DNA from: Aldehydirespirator sp965220645
Lineage (GTDB): Bacteria; Actinomycetota; Acidimicrobiia; Acidimicrobiales; Aldehydirespiratoraceae
Assembly (NCBI GenBank): GCA_965220645.1
Contig: OZ244836.1
Coordinates: 434,001-498,000, forward strand
Reading direction: 5' to 3'
Length of the DNA: 64,000 nucleotides
Position 1 is the first letter of the stretch. Each line of letters starts with the position of its first letter. Of the stretch, positions 43,320 through 52,015 are shown one piece after another. The translations under genes and the position numbers were made by a program. The notes under the pieces are model-generated. The model was given only the letters and a program-made list of their open reading frames with translations. It was not told the DNA's origin and searched no databases.

Positions 43320-43490
43320 CGACTCACCCCCAATTCTTCTTGTCCGCTCCGACCGGTCGGCCGGACTCCGGGGACAATAGCACAGCCCGAGCTTTCAGTC
43401 CTGTCCGAGGCGATCCGGAGGCCCGAAACCTCCCGTGAGAGTGGTTCAAGCGCGAGGGTGATTCAAGCGCGGGTGGTTCAGGTGGAGCGG

Positions 43491-43889
43491 CTAACCGTCG
43501 TCCTGCTCGTGGACGATGACTTGGGCGATATCTCCAGTGCTGGCGTTGACCCAGATGTCGGCCTTGTGGAGGAATTGCTCGGAGTCGCCCTCGGGGTCGG
43601 CCACGGTGAAGACCACCACCCACATCAATTTGGCCGGGAAGCCCTGGCGCAGCAGCTTGGTCTCGGTCTTCTCCGGCACGAAGGAGTCGGGCTCGGCTGC
43701 AAGCGCGGTCCGGGCCGTGGCGATGGCCTGGTCCTGCTCTACTTCCCTGCCCCCGCAACTCTGGGGGGCGACCACGGTAATGACCACCAACAACACTCCC
43801 ACCGTGATCAGCAGCTTGGTGCGTCCCTTCAGGGTCAGGAGGCGCCTTAGTCGGCCGGCTGGCCTTGGCTCGGGCATTGAGTCGGTCAT
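43491..43889 (-). CDS. Membrane-anchored PepSY-like protein, unknown function
   Basis: The 132-aa protein has a basic N-terminus (RRLLTLKGRTK), one membrane helix (LLITVGVLLVVITVVAP, about 26-43) and an extracytoplasmic domain. The part AIATARTALAAEP, then MWVVVFTVADPEGDSEQF and ADIWVNASTGDIAQVIVHE, resembles a PepSY-type repeat (helix, strands, and the 'vnA.TG.I' turn). The function is unknown; such domains often bind or inhibit extracytoplasmic proteins. It lies 170 bp upstream of amt on the same strand. Confidence 0.65.
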   Translation of the reverse strand: MTDSMPEPRPAGRLRRLLTLKGRTKLLITVGVLLVVITVVAPQSCGGREVEQDQAIATARTALAAEPDSFVPEKTETKLLRQGFPAKLMWVVVFTVADPEGDSEQFLHKADIWVNASTGDIAQVIVHEQDDG

Positions 43890-43921
43890 CGCGGCTGTCC
43901 AGGGAGACGTCGGGTGCGGGA

Positions 43922-44149
43922 TCAGGCCTTGTCGGGCGGGCGGACAAAGAAGCGCAGAACTATGTATCCCAGCACGTGTGTGAGGGTCACGATGCTAACC
44001 CACCACAGCATCACCATGGTCCGGTAGCCGCGCTCGCGGCACTCCCAGACGGTGAGCCCCACCGCGGCGACCAGCAGGATCCACAGTACGAGGCTCTGGC
44101 GGACGGCGTTTCCCTCGCTGAACCAATCGAGGATGATCAGCAGGCCCAT
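43922..44149 (-). CDS. 75-aa membrane protein, unknown function
   Basis: Two hydrophobic segments (about 18-34 and 45-68) separated by a basic loop (ECRERGYRT), with a short charged tail (RPPDKA). Nothing recognisable. The start ATG 44149 lies in the first copy of a 16-bp direct repeat whose second copy opens a short decoy frame upstream. It is downstream of the XRE-cupin gene. Confidence 0.6.
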   Translation of the reverse strand: MGLLIILDWFSEGNAVRQSLVLWILLVAAVGLTVWECRERGYRTMVMLWWVSIVTLTHVLGYIVLRFFVRPPDKA

Positions 44150-44193
44150 GGCGCGGTCCTTGCTTCCTTGGTGGCGGTCAGCAGGCCCATGGC
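44137..44193 (-). repeat. 16-bp direct repeat duplicating a start site
   Basis: TCAGCAGGCCCATGGC occurs at 44137-44152 and 44178-44193, 41 bp apart. On the minus strand each copy contains ATGGGCCTGCTGA. The upstream copy starts a 17-codon frame that stops at the real start of the 75-aa gene. Confidence 0.75.
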
Positions 44194-44197
44194 CTCA

Positions 44198-44896
44198 TCA
44201 TCCTGCCGCAGGCCGCGGCTCGCCGGCCGGATACACCTTGATGGAGATGAAACGTATCGGCAACTCGACGAGCTCGACCGGGCCGTGGGCCACTTCGCCG
44301 TGGATCTGCATGGTGTCGCCGGCGTCGAGGCGGTAGGCCCTCCCGCCGTAGCCGTAGTCGATCGATCCCTCCAGCACATGGATGAACTCCACACCGGGGT
44401 GCTGGTAGAGCGGGAACACCCCGCCCGGCTCGGTGATGGTGGTGATCATCGGCTCGATCACCCGGTTCGGCCCGCGCAGGGCGCCGAGGTCCTGGTAGAG
44501 CCGCCCCGGTCCCCCTCCCTGATGGTGGATCTCATGGCCCTCGCCGGCCTTCACGATCACCAGGTCGTGCTCTTCGTCGAGGCCCCGGAACAGAGCGGTG
44601 ACCGGCACCCGGGCGGTGGCCGCGAGACGCACGAGCGTCGACAGGCTGGGCGCGCTCTGGCCGTGCTCGATCTTGGAGAGCATCCCCAGGGAAATCTCCG
44701 CGCTGGCCGCGAACGCCGACATCGTCATGTTGAGCGACCGCCGGAACTCGCGGACCCGGCTCCCCACGACACGGCACACCTCCTCGGTGGAGATCGACGC
44801 TCCCAGACCGGCCGCGAATTCGCTGATGGCGTCGACGGCAGGTCCCCCACTCGGGTCCGCAACACGCTGCGGATCTTCTGCGACTCGCGTTTCCAT
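44198..44896 (-). CDS. XRE family transcriptional regulator with cupin domain
   Basis: The 232-aa protein has an N-terminal helix-turn-helix (about 40-100: VGSRVREFRRSLNMTMSAFAASAEISLGMLSKIEHGQSAPSLSTLVRLA pattern) followed by a C-terminal cupin (about 150-225: PGGVFPLYQHPGVEFIHVLEGSIDYGYGG...LDAGDTMQIHGEVAHGP). Such regulators bind a small ligand in the cupin and control adjacent catabolic genes. It is divergent from the plus-strand series starting at 44926, with only about 29 bp between the annotated starts, which suggests autoregulation and control of that series. Confidence 0.9.
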   Translation of the reverse strand: METRVAEDPQRVADPSGGPAVDAISEFAAGLGASISTEEVCRVVGSRVREFRRSLNMTMSAFAASAEISLGMLSKIEHGQSAPSLSTLVRLAATARVPVTALFRGLDEEHDLVIVKAGEGHEIHHQGGGPGRLYQDLGALRGPNRVIEPMITTITEPGGVFPLYQHPGVEFIHVLEGSIDYGYGGRAYRLDAGDTMQIHGEVAHGPVELVELPIRFISIKVYPAGEPRPAAG

Positions 44897-44925
44897 CCCT
44901 TGATCCTGCCAGATTCCGGCCGCAG

Positions 44926-45609
44926 TTGACGGCACGGGCTCGAGAAGCCGCCGGCGTTCCGGTATCGCTTCCGGCGCCACGGCGGGCCGGCCATTGTTCC
45001 GTCTACCATCGGCGCATCCTGATCCTCCTGCGGCACGGCCGCACTCCCAGCAACGCCGAGGCCCGGCTCCAGGGCCAGATCGACTCGCCTCTCGACGCGG
45101 TCGGTTTTGCGCAGTCCGCAGTGGTAGGGAAGGCTCTGCGGGAGCGCTGGACGGTGGATCGCGTGGTGACGTCGTCACGTCGCCGGACCCGGCAGACGGC
45201 CCGGGCAGCCGGCCTTGGCGATGTTCCCACCAAGATCGACGACCGGTGGATGGAAATCGACTTCGGCGCCTACGACGACCGCCGCATCTCCGAGGTCATG
45301 GCCGAGCTCGGTGCAGCCTGGGCCTCCGATATCTCGTACGTCCCGCCCGGAGGCGAGTCGATGGCCTGCCTGCATGAGCGAGTGGGCGAGGCTGTGGCCG
45401 ACATCGCGGAGGAGGCCGTGGCCAGCAACATTGTGGTTGTCACCCACGCCACTCCCATCAAGTCGGCGGTGGCATGGTTGGTGGGTGGCGAGGCCGAGAT
45501 GATCATGCGCCTGCGGGTGAGCTTGGCGTCCGTTACCGCCTTCGGTTCAGTGGCGCACGGGTTGGTGCTCTTTGCGTTCAACTGGTGTCCAGCCCGCGAC
45601 GTGTCCTGA
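44926..45609 (+). CDS. Histidine phosphatase (phosphoglycerate mutase-like) family protein
   Basis: The catalytic RHG motif is present (ILILLRHGRTPSNAEARLQGQIDSPLD), with the second arginine region VVTSSRRRTRQTARAAG, the general acid WMEIDFGAYDDRR and the second histidine VVVTHATPIK. The family covers sugar and nucleotide phosphatases and phosphoserine phosphatase types. The start is uncertain: TTG 44926 gives 227 aa with about 30 residues before the core, and no ATG or GTG lies closer. The 3' end is followed by a dispersed repeat copy. Confidence 0.82.
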   Translation: MTARAREAAGVPVSLPAPRRAGHCSVYHRRILILLRHGRTPSNAEARLQGQIDSPLDAVGFAQSAVVGKALRERWTVDRVVTSSRRRTRQTARAAGLGDVPTKIDDRWMEIDFGAYDDRRISEVMAELGAAWASDISYVPPGGESMACLHERVGEAVADIAEEAVASNIVVVTHATPIKSAVAWLVGGEAEMIMRLRVSLASVTAFGSVAHGLVLFAFNWCPARDVS

Positions 45610-45630
45610 GGCCGAGCTTGCGAGGCCCGG

Positions 45631-45669
45631 GGCCCGAGCGGCCCGTGAGCGCAGCGAGCAAGAGCGGGA
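45631..45669 (+). repeat. Dispersed 39-bp repeat, copy 3
   Basis: Same 39-bp core (GGCCCGAGCGGCCCGTGAGC at the start, CAAGAGCGGGA at the end), followed by GACAC as in copy 2. It begins 21 bp past the phosphatase stop. Confidence 0.85.
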
Positions 45670-45750
45670 GACACTGACCTCCGGGCTTTGCCGGACAGGC
45701 CCTCCGGACGTATCGTCGAGCCAACCTTCCAGCCCGGAGGACGCATCACG

Positions 45751-46224
45751 ATGATCTCGGGAATGAACCATGCGGTCCTCTACGTGCGCGACGCCCGCCG
45801 CCATCAGAAGTTCTATGCCGACGTGCTCGGCTTCACGACGGTGATCGACGGGCCCGGCGCGTATGTGTTCATGCGGGCCCCGGAGTCGGCGAATCACCAC
45901 GACATCGTGTTCTTCTCGATCGGCGAGGGCGCGGGACCCTCTCAGGCCGGCCGGAGCACCGTCGGCCTGTACCACATCGCGTGGGAGGTCGGCAGCCTTG
46001 ATGAGCTGGCCGAGATGCGCGAGCGGCTGATCGAGGCCGGAGCCCTGGTGGGCCAGAGCGATCACGGCCCGAACAAGAGCCTCTACGCCGAGGACCCCGA
46101 CGGCCTGGAGTTCGAGGTGATGTGGCTGGTGCCGCCGCAGTACTGGGGAGACGAGGAGCACGAGGCCATCATCCGCCCGCTCGACCTCGATGCCGACCGG
46201 GAGCGGTTCGCCGCCCTCGGTTGA
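45751..46224 (+). CDS. VOC (glyoxalase/bleomycin resistance/dioxygenase) family protein
   Basis: 157 aa with paired beta-alpha-beta modules: MNHAVLYVRDARRHQKFYADVLGFTTV at the start (His as first metal ligand), GLYHIAWEVGSLDELAEMRERL in the middle (second His), and the C-terminal NKSLYAEDPDGLEFEVMWLVP with the acidic third ligand. The closest functional types are glyoxalase-like or ring-cleavage dioxygenases; the substrate is unknown. The start ATG 45751 follows CGGAGG. It is in series with the cupin and hyuAB genes. Confidence 0.85.
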   Translation: MISGMNHAVLYVRDARRHQKFYADVLGFTTVIDGPGAYVFMRAPESANHHDIVFFSIGEGAGPSQAGRSTVGLYHIAWEVGSLDELAEMRERLIEAGALVGQSDHGPNKSLYAEDPDGLEFEVMWLVPPQYWGDEEHEAIIRPLDLDADRERFAALG

Positions 46225-46237
46225 AGGAACACGGACC

Positions 46238-46636
46238 ATGAGCATCGCCGAGAGCATCGGCAATCCGTACTGCTATTTCCTCGACGACGACGCCTTCGTT
46301 GAGACGGCCCGTCCCGGCTTCCGGCACCGGGTCATAACCGGCGAACACCTTCAACTCTGCTTCTGGCGCATCACCGGAGGCGCGGTGGGTTCGGTGCTGC
46401 ACAACCACACCGACAACGAGCAACTCGGCGTCATCATGCGGGGCAAGCTCGACTTCCGCATCGGCCCCGAAGGAGCCAACGACGAGCGCATCGTGCTCAG
46501 CGAGGGCGACTCCTACCTGGCGCCCCGCTCGGTATGGCACGGCGACTCGGTCTTCATCGGCGATGACGTATACGACGAGTGCTGGATCCTCGACGTGTTC
46601 GCCCCGCCCCGCTCCGACCTCGCCGACACGGGCTGA
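46238..46636 (+). CDS. Cupin domain protein
   Basis: The 132-aa single cupin has metal-binding pattern GSVLHNHTDNEQLGVIMRGKLDFRIG (HxH...E) and the second motif EGDSYLAPRSVWHGDSVF. It could be a small metalloenzyme (isomerase or dioxygenase) or ligand-binding protein. It starts 13 bp after the VOC gene and lies 21 bp before hyuA, so it belongs to the same operon and probably the same pathway. Confidence 0.85.
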   Translation: MSIAESIGNPYCYFLDDDAFVETARPGFRHRVITGEHLQLCFWRITGGAVGSVLHNHTDNEQLGVIMRGKLDFRIGPEGANDERIVLSEGDSYLAPRSVWHGDSVFIGDDVYDECWILDVFAPPRSDLADTG

Positions 46637-46657
46637 CCACCGCTGACATGGGCTGAT

Positions 46658-48742
46658 ATGGCTGATTGGCGGCTCGCCGTCGACATTGGCGGGACCTTTA
46701 CCGATGTGGTTTTGCTCGACTCCGAGTCGGGCCGGGTGGTGGTGGACAAGACCCTCACCACTCCGGCCGCGCCGCTGGAGGGAGTGCGAGCCGGCGTCAG
46801 CCATCTCCTGTCCAAGGCACAGGTCACACCGGGCGAGATCACCGCGCCCATCGTGCACGCCACCACCCTCATCACCAACGCCCTGATCGAGGGTCGCACC
46901 GGAAGGGCCGGACTGGTGACGACGGCCGGTTTCGGCGACACGCTGCTGATCCGTGACGAGCACCGCTACGACATGTACGACCTGCAGATCGAGTTCCCCG
47001 ATCCCCCCATCGCGCGCGATCTCACCTTCGAGATAGACGAGCGCACATCGGCTACCGGCGCAGTGCTCGCCGAGCCCTCGGCCGCCGGTCTGGACCGGCT
47101 GACGGCAGTGCTGGCCGACGCGGCCGTGGAGTCGGTGGCGGTGTGCCTGCTCAACTCCTACGTCAACCCGGCCAACGAGCAGGCCGTGGCCGAGCATCTT
47201 CGCAACCAACTCGGAGTGCCGGTATGCACATCCGCCGAGATCTCCCCGCAGATCCGCGAGTACCCCCGCATGATCACCGCGGCCTGCAACGCGGCCACCA
47301 TGCCGGTGATCGGCCCGTACCTCGACGAGCTGCAGAAGTGGCTGTCGGCTGAGGGCTTCGGCGGCGCGGTGCTGATGATGCTGTCCAACGGCGGCGTGGT
47401 GTCGGCCGACGACGCGGCCCGGGGCCCGATCCGCCTGGTGGAGTCGGGGCCGGCTGCCGGCGCCCTGGCCGGGACGTGGTACGCGCAGAGGCTCGGTACC
47501 GAACGCCTGCTGTGCTTCGACATGGGCGGCACCACGGCCAAGGCCTGCCTGATCGAGAACGGCGAGCCCGCCCTCACCAACACCTTCGAAGTGGCCCGGA
47601 TCTACCGGTTCAAGAAGGGTTCGGGCTTCCCGGTGTCGGTGCCGTCGGTCGACCTGGTCGAGATCGGTGCCGGCGGGGGATCCCTGGCCCACCTTGACCG
47701 CTTCGGTCTGCTCAAGGTGGGGCCGGAGTCCGCCGGGGCCGATCCCGGACCTGCCTCCTATGGCCGGGGAGGCACGACGGCCGCGGTGACTGACGCCGAT
47801 GTGGTGCTCGGCCTGCTCGACCCCGATGCCTTCCTCGGAGGCGACATGCCCCTGGACGCGGCCGCGGCCTCCGCCGCGACCGCCCGTCCGGCCGAGGGGC
47901 TGGGGCTGTCAGTGATGGACACCGCGGCGGGCATCCACGAGGTCGTCGACCAGAACATGGCGGCGGCCGCCCGCATGCACGGGGTCGAGCAGGGGGTGGA
48001 CCTGCGCGGGGTCACCGTTCTGGCCTTCGGCGGCGCAGGACCGGTGCACGCCTGCGGAGTGGCCGACCTGCTCGAGAGCGACACGGTGATCTTCCCCGTC
48101 AACGCCAGCGTGCTCTCCGCCTTCGGGACACTGGTGTCGCCGGTGCGCATCGACCTGGCCCGCTCCATGCCGCGGCTGCTCGACGGAGTGGACGTCACCG
48201 AGCGGGACGGACTGCTCGACGAATTGCGAGGCGAGGGTCACCGGGTGCTGTCCGCTGCCGGGGTGCCCGCCGGCGACGTGCGCTTCCGCTACGGGCTCGA
48301 CGCCCGGTACTCGGGGCAGGGCAACGAGATCACGGTCTGGGTGGGCACGGGCGGTGCGTGGCCCGCCAGCGAGGCCGACGTGCGGTCCGCCTTCGAGTCG
48401 GAGTACCGGCGGATCTACGGCCTGACCATCCCCGATGTGGCCATTGAGGCTGTCACCTGGCGGCTGTCGGCCTACGCCGAGAAGGTGCAGGTGCGCCCGG
48501 ACACCGGGGCGGCCGGGCGGGCGGGGGCGGCTGAGCCGGTGTCGCGCCGGTCGGTGGTGTTCGCGCGGGGCGCCGATGCTGTTGATGTGCCCGTGTACCG
48601 GCGGCAGGATCTGGGCGTGGGAGCGGCGTTCGCGGGCCCGGCCATCGTGGAGGAGCGCGAGACCACGACTGTGATCCGGCCCGGCTGGCAGGCGGAGGTG
48701 GCACCCGACGGGAGCCTGGTAGCGACGAGGACAAGGCCATGA
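46658..48742 (+). CDS. hyuA: Hydantoinase/oxoprolinase family protein, subunit A
   Basis: 694-aa member of the HyuA/acetone carboxylase beta/N-methylhydantoinase A family. The N-terminal ATPase motif AVDIGGTFTDVVLLDSESG and the later LLCFDMGGTTAKACLIENG and GAGGGSLAHLD are diagnostic. With HyuB it performs ATP-dependent opening of a cyclic amide such as a hydantoin, N-methylhydantoin or 5-oxoproline. The pair lies beside a Mo-hydroxylase, a Rieske oxygenase and a purine-like importer, which fits N-heterocycle breakdown. The stop overlaps the hyuB start. Confidence 0.92.
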   Translation: MADWRLAVDIGGTFTDVVLLDSESGRVVVDKTLTTPAAPLEGVRAGVSHLLSKAQVTPGEITAPIVHATTLITNALIEGRTGRAGLVTTAGFGDTLLIRDEHRYDMYDLQIEFPDPPIARDLTFEIDERTSATGAVLAEPSAAGLDRLTAVLADAAVESVAVCLLNSYVNPANEQAVAEHLRNQLGVPVCTSAEISPQIREYPRMITAACNAATMPVIGPYLDELQKWLSAEGFGGAVLMMLSNGGVVSADDAARGPIRLVESGPAAGALAGTWYAQRLGTERLLCFDMGGTTAKACLIENGEPALTNTFEVARIYRFKKGSGFPVSVPSVDLVEIGAGGGSLAHLDRFGLLKVGPESAGADPGPASYGRGGTTAAVTDADVVLGLLDPDAFLGGDMPLDAAAASAATARPAEGLGLSVMDTAAGIHEVVDQNMAAAARMHGVEQGVDLRGVTVLAFGGAGPVHACGVADLLESDTVIFPVNASVLSAFGTLVSPVRIDLARSMPRLLDGVDVTERDGLLDELRGEGHRVLSAAGVPAGDVRFRYGLDARYSGQGNEITVWVGTGGAWPASEADVRSAFESEYRRIYGLTIPDVAIEAVTWRLSAYAEKVQVRPDTGAAGRAGAAEPVSRRSVVFARGADAVDVPVYRRQDLGVGAAFAGPAIVEERETTTVIRPGWQAEVAPDGSLVATRTRP

Positions 48743-50340
48743 GCGCGGTTCGCGCCTTTGATTCGGTGGAGTTGGAGATCCTGTGGCAGTCGCTGATCTC
48801 CACGGTGAACGAGCAGGCCCGAGCCTTGCAGCGGGCCGCGTTCAGTCCCATCGTGCGCGAGGCCGGGGATCTCGCCAACGCGGTCTTCGACCGGCGGGGC
48901 CGCATGGTGGCCCAGGCGGTGACGGGGACGCCGGGACACATCAACAGCCTGGCCCTGGGCGCAGCGGCCATGCTCGAGGAGTATCCGGTTGAGTCGCTGG
49001 TGCCCGGTGATGTGCTCATTACCAACGATCCGTACAAGACCGCGGGCCAGTTGCTCGACGTGACCGTACTCGTGCCGGCCTGGCGAGTACCCGCCGACGG
49101 GGGCGAGCCCCGGCTGATCGCCCTGTTCGGCTCCACCATCCACCACACCGACGTGGGCGGCTACGGCATCGGCGCCGGTGGCCGGGACTGCTTCGAGGAA
49201 GGGCTCTGGATCCCGATCTGCAGGCTGATGTCCGGCGACGGCTCCGGGGGCTCGGCGCGCAACGCCGATGTCTGGAAGTTCATCCTCTCCAATGTCCGCC
49301 AGCCGGATCACATGGCCGGCGACCTCCATGCCCAGATGGCCTCGGGCGAGGTGGGGGCGCAGCGGCTGGCCACGCTGTGCGACGCCCACGGCCTCGACGA
49401 TATAGAGGATCTCGCCGACGAGATCATCGAGCGGTCCGAGGCGGCCACCAGGGCCACCATCCGCGAGCTGGACGCCGGCGCCTACGACGCGTCGGCCGTG
49501 CTCGATCTGGCCGACGGCAGCCGGATCGACATCGTGTGCACCATGCATGTCGACCCCGACGCCGGGGAGATCACCGTGGACTACGAGGGCTCCAGCGAGG
49601 CCAGCCCGTGGGGGATCAACGTGGTTCGCAACTACACCCACGCCTACACCACCTTCACGGTTCGATCGGTGCTGAACGCCGACATTCCCAACAATCACGG
49701 CAGTCTGGCCCCCATCAAGATGCGGGCCCCGGAGGGGTCGGTTGTGCACGCCGTGCCTCCGCAGCCGGGCACGGCCCGCCATGTCGTCGGGATGTTCCTG
49801 CCCAATGCGCTGCTCAAGGCCCTGGCCCAGGTGAAGCCCTCCGGTGCCATGGCTGAGGGCGCAGGCGCGGTGTGGACCATGCAGGTCAACGGCCACCACG
49901 ACGACGGCTCCCCGTTCATCACCGCCATGTTCACGTACGCGGGCGGCGTGGGCGCCCGGGCCACCAAGCCTGGTCTCGACGCCTGCTCGTACCCCACCGG
50001 AGTGTCGGCGGTGCCCATCGAGGTGGTGGAGGCGTCGGCCCCGGTCCGGTTCCTGCGCAAGGCGCTGCGCCCGGCCTCGGGTGGCGCGGGGGCCCAGGCG
50101 GGCGGGCTGGGCCAGGTGATCGAGTTCGAGGTGGACACGGCCCGGCCCTGGCAGCTCAACGCGGTGACCAGCCGCCTCACCGAACCGCCCCAGGGCATCT
50201 TCGGGGGAGAACCGGGCGCATCGGGGTCGTTCCAGGTGAACGGTGAGCCGGTCACCACTCAGACTCGCATCACGCTGCAGCCCGGCGACACCGTGCGCCT
50301 GGAGCTGCCCGGCGGCGGCGGCTACGGCCCGCCGGCATGA
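48739..50340 (+). CDS. hyuB: Hydantoinase B family protein
   Basis: The 533-aa partner of HyuA opens with DSVELEILWQSLISTVNEQARALQRAAFSPIVREAGD, followed by VLITNDPYKTAGQLLDVTVL, HHTDVGGYGIGAG, and the C-terminal glycine-rich PGDTVRLELPGGGGYGPP that ends nearly all HyuB proteins. Together they form an ATP-dependent cyclic-imide or amide hydrolase. The start ATG 48739 overlaps hyuA by four bases. Confidence 0.92.
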   Translation: MSAVRAFDSVELEILWQSLISTVNEQARALQRAAFSPIVREAGDLANAVFDRRGRMVAQAVTGTPGHINSLALGAAAMLEEYPVESLVPGDVLITNDPYKTAGQLLDVTVLVPAWRVPADGGEPRLIALFGSTIHHTDVGGYGIGAGGRDCFEEGLWIPICRLMSGDGSGGSARNADVWKFILSNVRQPDHMAGDLHAQMASGEVGAQRLATLCDAHGLDDIEDLADEIIERSEAATRATIRELDAGAYDASAVLDLADGSRIDIVCTMHVDPDAGEITVDYEGSSEASPWGINVVRNYTHAYTTFTVRSVLNADIPNNHGSLAPIKMRAPEGSVVHAVPPQPGTARHVVGMFLPNALLKALAQVKPSGAMAEGAGAVWTMQVNGHHDDGSPFITAMFTYAGGVGARATKPGLDACSYPTGVSAVPIEVVEASAPVRFLRKALRPASGGAGAQAGGLGQVIEFEVDTARPWQLNAVTSRLTEPPQGIFGGEPGASGSFQVNGEPVTTQTRITLQPGDTVRLELPGGGGYGPPA

Positions 50341-50414
50341 GGTCCCCACCGCTCTGTTCGCGCTTTTCGGCGCATATCACAGGTTTTTCCCGACAAAGCG
50401 CTGATGGATGATGG

Positions 50415-51971
50415 GTGACGAACCTGGCGGCCATGTGGGCTGAGCCCGTGTCTTTCGCCTCGGTGTGGGATCGGGCTGTGGCGGGCCGGCCTGACGAGAC
50501 GTTCCTGGTGTTCGAGACGCCGTCTGGGGATGCGGCTCGCTGGAGCTACGGAGACTTCGACGAGGCGGTGGACCGGGTGGCCGGGACGCTGCTCGCTCTG
50601 GGTGCGGAACCGGGCGCGTCGGTGCATCTCGCCCTCACCAACTCGCCGACGTTCGTGGCGGCATGGCTCGCCGCGTCCCGCCTCGGCGCCTGGATCGTGC
50701 CGTCGGACCCCATGGGCCGCACGCCCGAGCTGGCCGGACACATCGAGCGCACCCGCCCCACTGTCGGGCTGTGTGCCGGGGTGAGGGCGGGAACCTACCG
50801 GGCCGCGGTGACGGAGGCGGGCCGGGACGATCTGCCCGTCATCGAGATCGACGAGGCCGACACCACCCTTGAGCCCTTCGACGCCTCACCCCTGACCGCC
50901 TCCGACCGGCCCGAGCCCGGTCTGCGCGACCGAGCCGCGGTGATGTTCACATCAGGCACCACTGGGCGCCCCAAGGGTGTGGAGGTGACCCAGGCCAACT
51001 ACGCGTTCGCCGGCAAGGTCATGGCGGAGGCGGCCCGGCTTGCCCCGGACGACCGTCAGCTGGTGGTGCTGCCCCTGTTCCACGCCAACGCGCAGTACTA
51101 CTCGTTCGCGTCGGCGATCTGGACGGGGGCCAGTGTGGCTCTGATGCCGGCCTTCTCTGCGTCGGGGTTCCTGCCGGCCGCGGCTCGCCACTCGGCCACC
51201 TGTGCCAGCCTGTTCGCGGCACCGATCCGCATGATCCTGGCCCGGGGCGGCCCCGCCGACGGCGTGGCCCTGCGTCACTGCTGGTATGCGCAGAACATCA
51301 CCGCCGACCAGTACTCCACCGTGGCCCAGTGGTTCGGCTGCCGGCCCCGCCAGCTCTACGGCATGACCGAGACGATCCCGGCCGTCCTCACCGACGAGTC
51401 GGCCGACCCGCACCACGCCTCGATGGGCCGGGTCTCGCCGGGCTGCGCGGTGGACGTGCAGGACGCGGCCGGATGCTCGGTCGAGCCGGGGATCGTGGGC
51501 GAGGTGGTCGTGGGCGGCGAGCCAGGAATAACGCTGTTCGCGGCTTATCTCGACGCCCCCGACATCACCGCGGCCAGCTTCCGGGGCGGTTGGTTCCTGA
51601 CCGGCGACCGGGCGGTGCGTGACGAGACCGGGCGCCACTACTTCGACGGCCGTCGCTCGGACGTGCTCAAAGTGTCGGGCGAGAACGTCTCGATAGTCGA
51701 GGTCGAGTCCACCCTGGCCGAGCATCCCGGCGTGCTGGAGGCCGCGGTGGTGGGCCGTCCCGACGAGATCCGAGACGAGGTGCCGGTCGCCTTCGTGGTC
51801 GCGGCCGACGCTTCGGCGCCGCCGTCGGTCCCCGAACTCGACGCCTGGTGCGAGGCACGCCTGGCGAAGGCCAAGCGCCCCGCCAGCATCACCCTGATCG
51901 ACGAACTGCCCCGCACCAGCGTCGGCAAGATCCGCAAGTTCCTGCTCGCCGAACGCGCCCGGACCCCATAG
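50415..51971 (+). CDS. AMP-forming acyl-CoA synthetase (CaiC-like)
   Basis: The 518-aa adenylate-forming enzyme has P-loop-like AVMFTSGTTGRPKGVEVTQ, then QLYGMTETIPA, GWFLTGDRAVRDETGRHYFDGRRSDVLKVSGENVS and the catalytic lysine in RTSVGKIRKFLL. It activates a carboxylic acid to its CoA thioester. The overall pattern is closest to the crotonobetaine/carnitine-CoA ligase branch, though that substrate is not proven. The start is GTG 50415. It is the last gene of the rightward hyu series. Confidence 0.88.
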   Translation: MTNLAAMWAEPVSFASVWDRAVAGRPDETFLVFETPSGDAARWSYGDFDEAVDRVAGTLLALGAEPGASVHLALTNSPTFVAAWLAASRLGAWIVPSDPMGRTPELAGHIERTRPTVGLCAGVRAGTYRAAVTEAGRDDLPVIEIDEADTTLEPFDASPLTASDRPEPGLRDRAAVMFTSGTTGRPKGVEVTQANYAFAGKVMAEAARLAPDDRQLVVLPLFHANAQYYSFASAIWTGASVALMPAFSASGFLPAAARHSATCASLFAAPIRMILARGGPADGVALRHCWYAQNITADQYSTVAQWFGCRPRQLYGMTETIPAVLTDESADPHHASMGRVSPGCAVDVQDAAGCSVEPGIVGEVVVGGEPGITLFAAYLDAPDITAASFRGGWFLTGDRAVRDETGRHYFDGRRSDVLKVSGENVSIVEVESTLAEHPGVLEAAVVGRPDEIRDEVPVAFVVAADASAPPSVPELDAWCEARLAKAKRPASITLIDELPRTSVGKIRKFLLAERARTP

Positions 51972-52015
51972 GAGGCCGCGGCGGCCAGTTACCGGCCGCC
52001 GATCTGCTTGGCCTC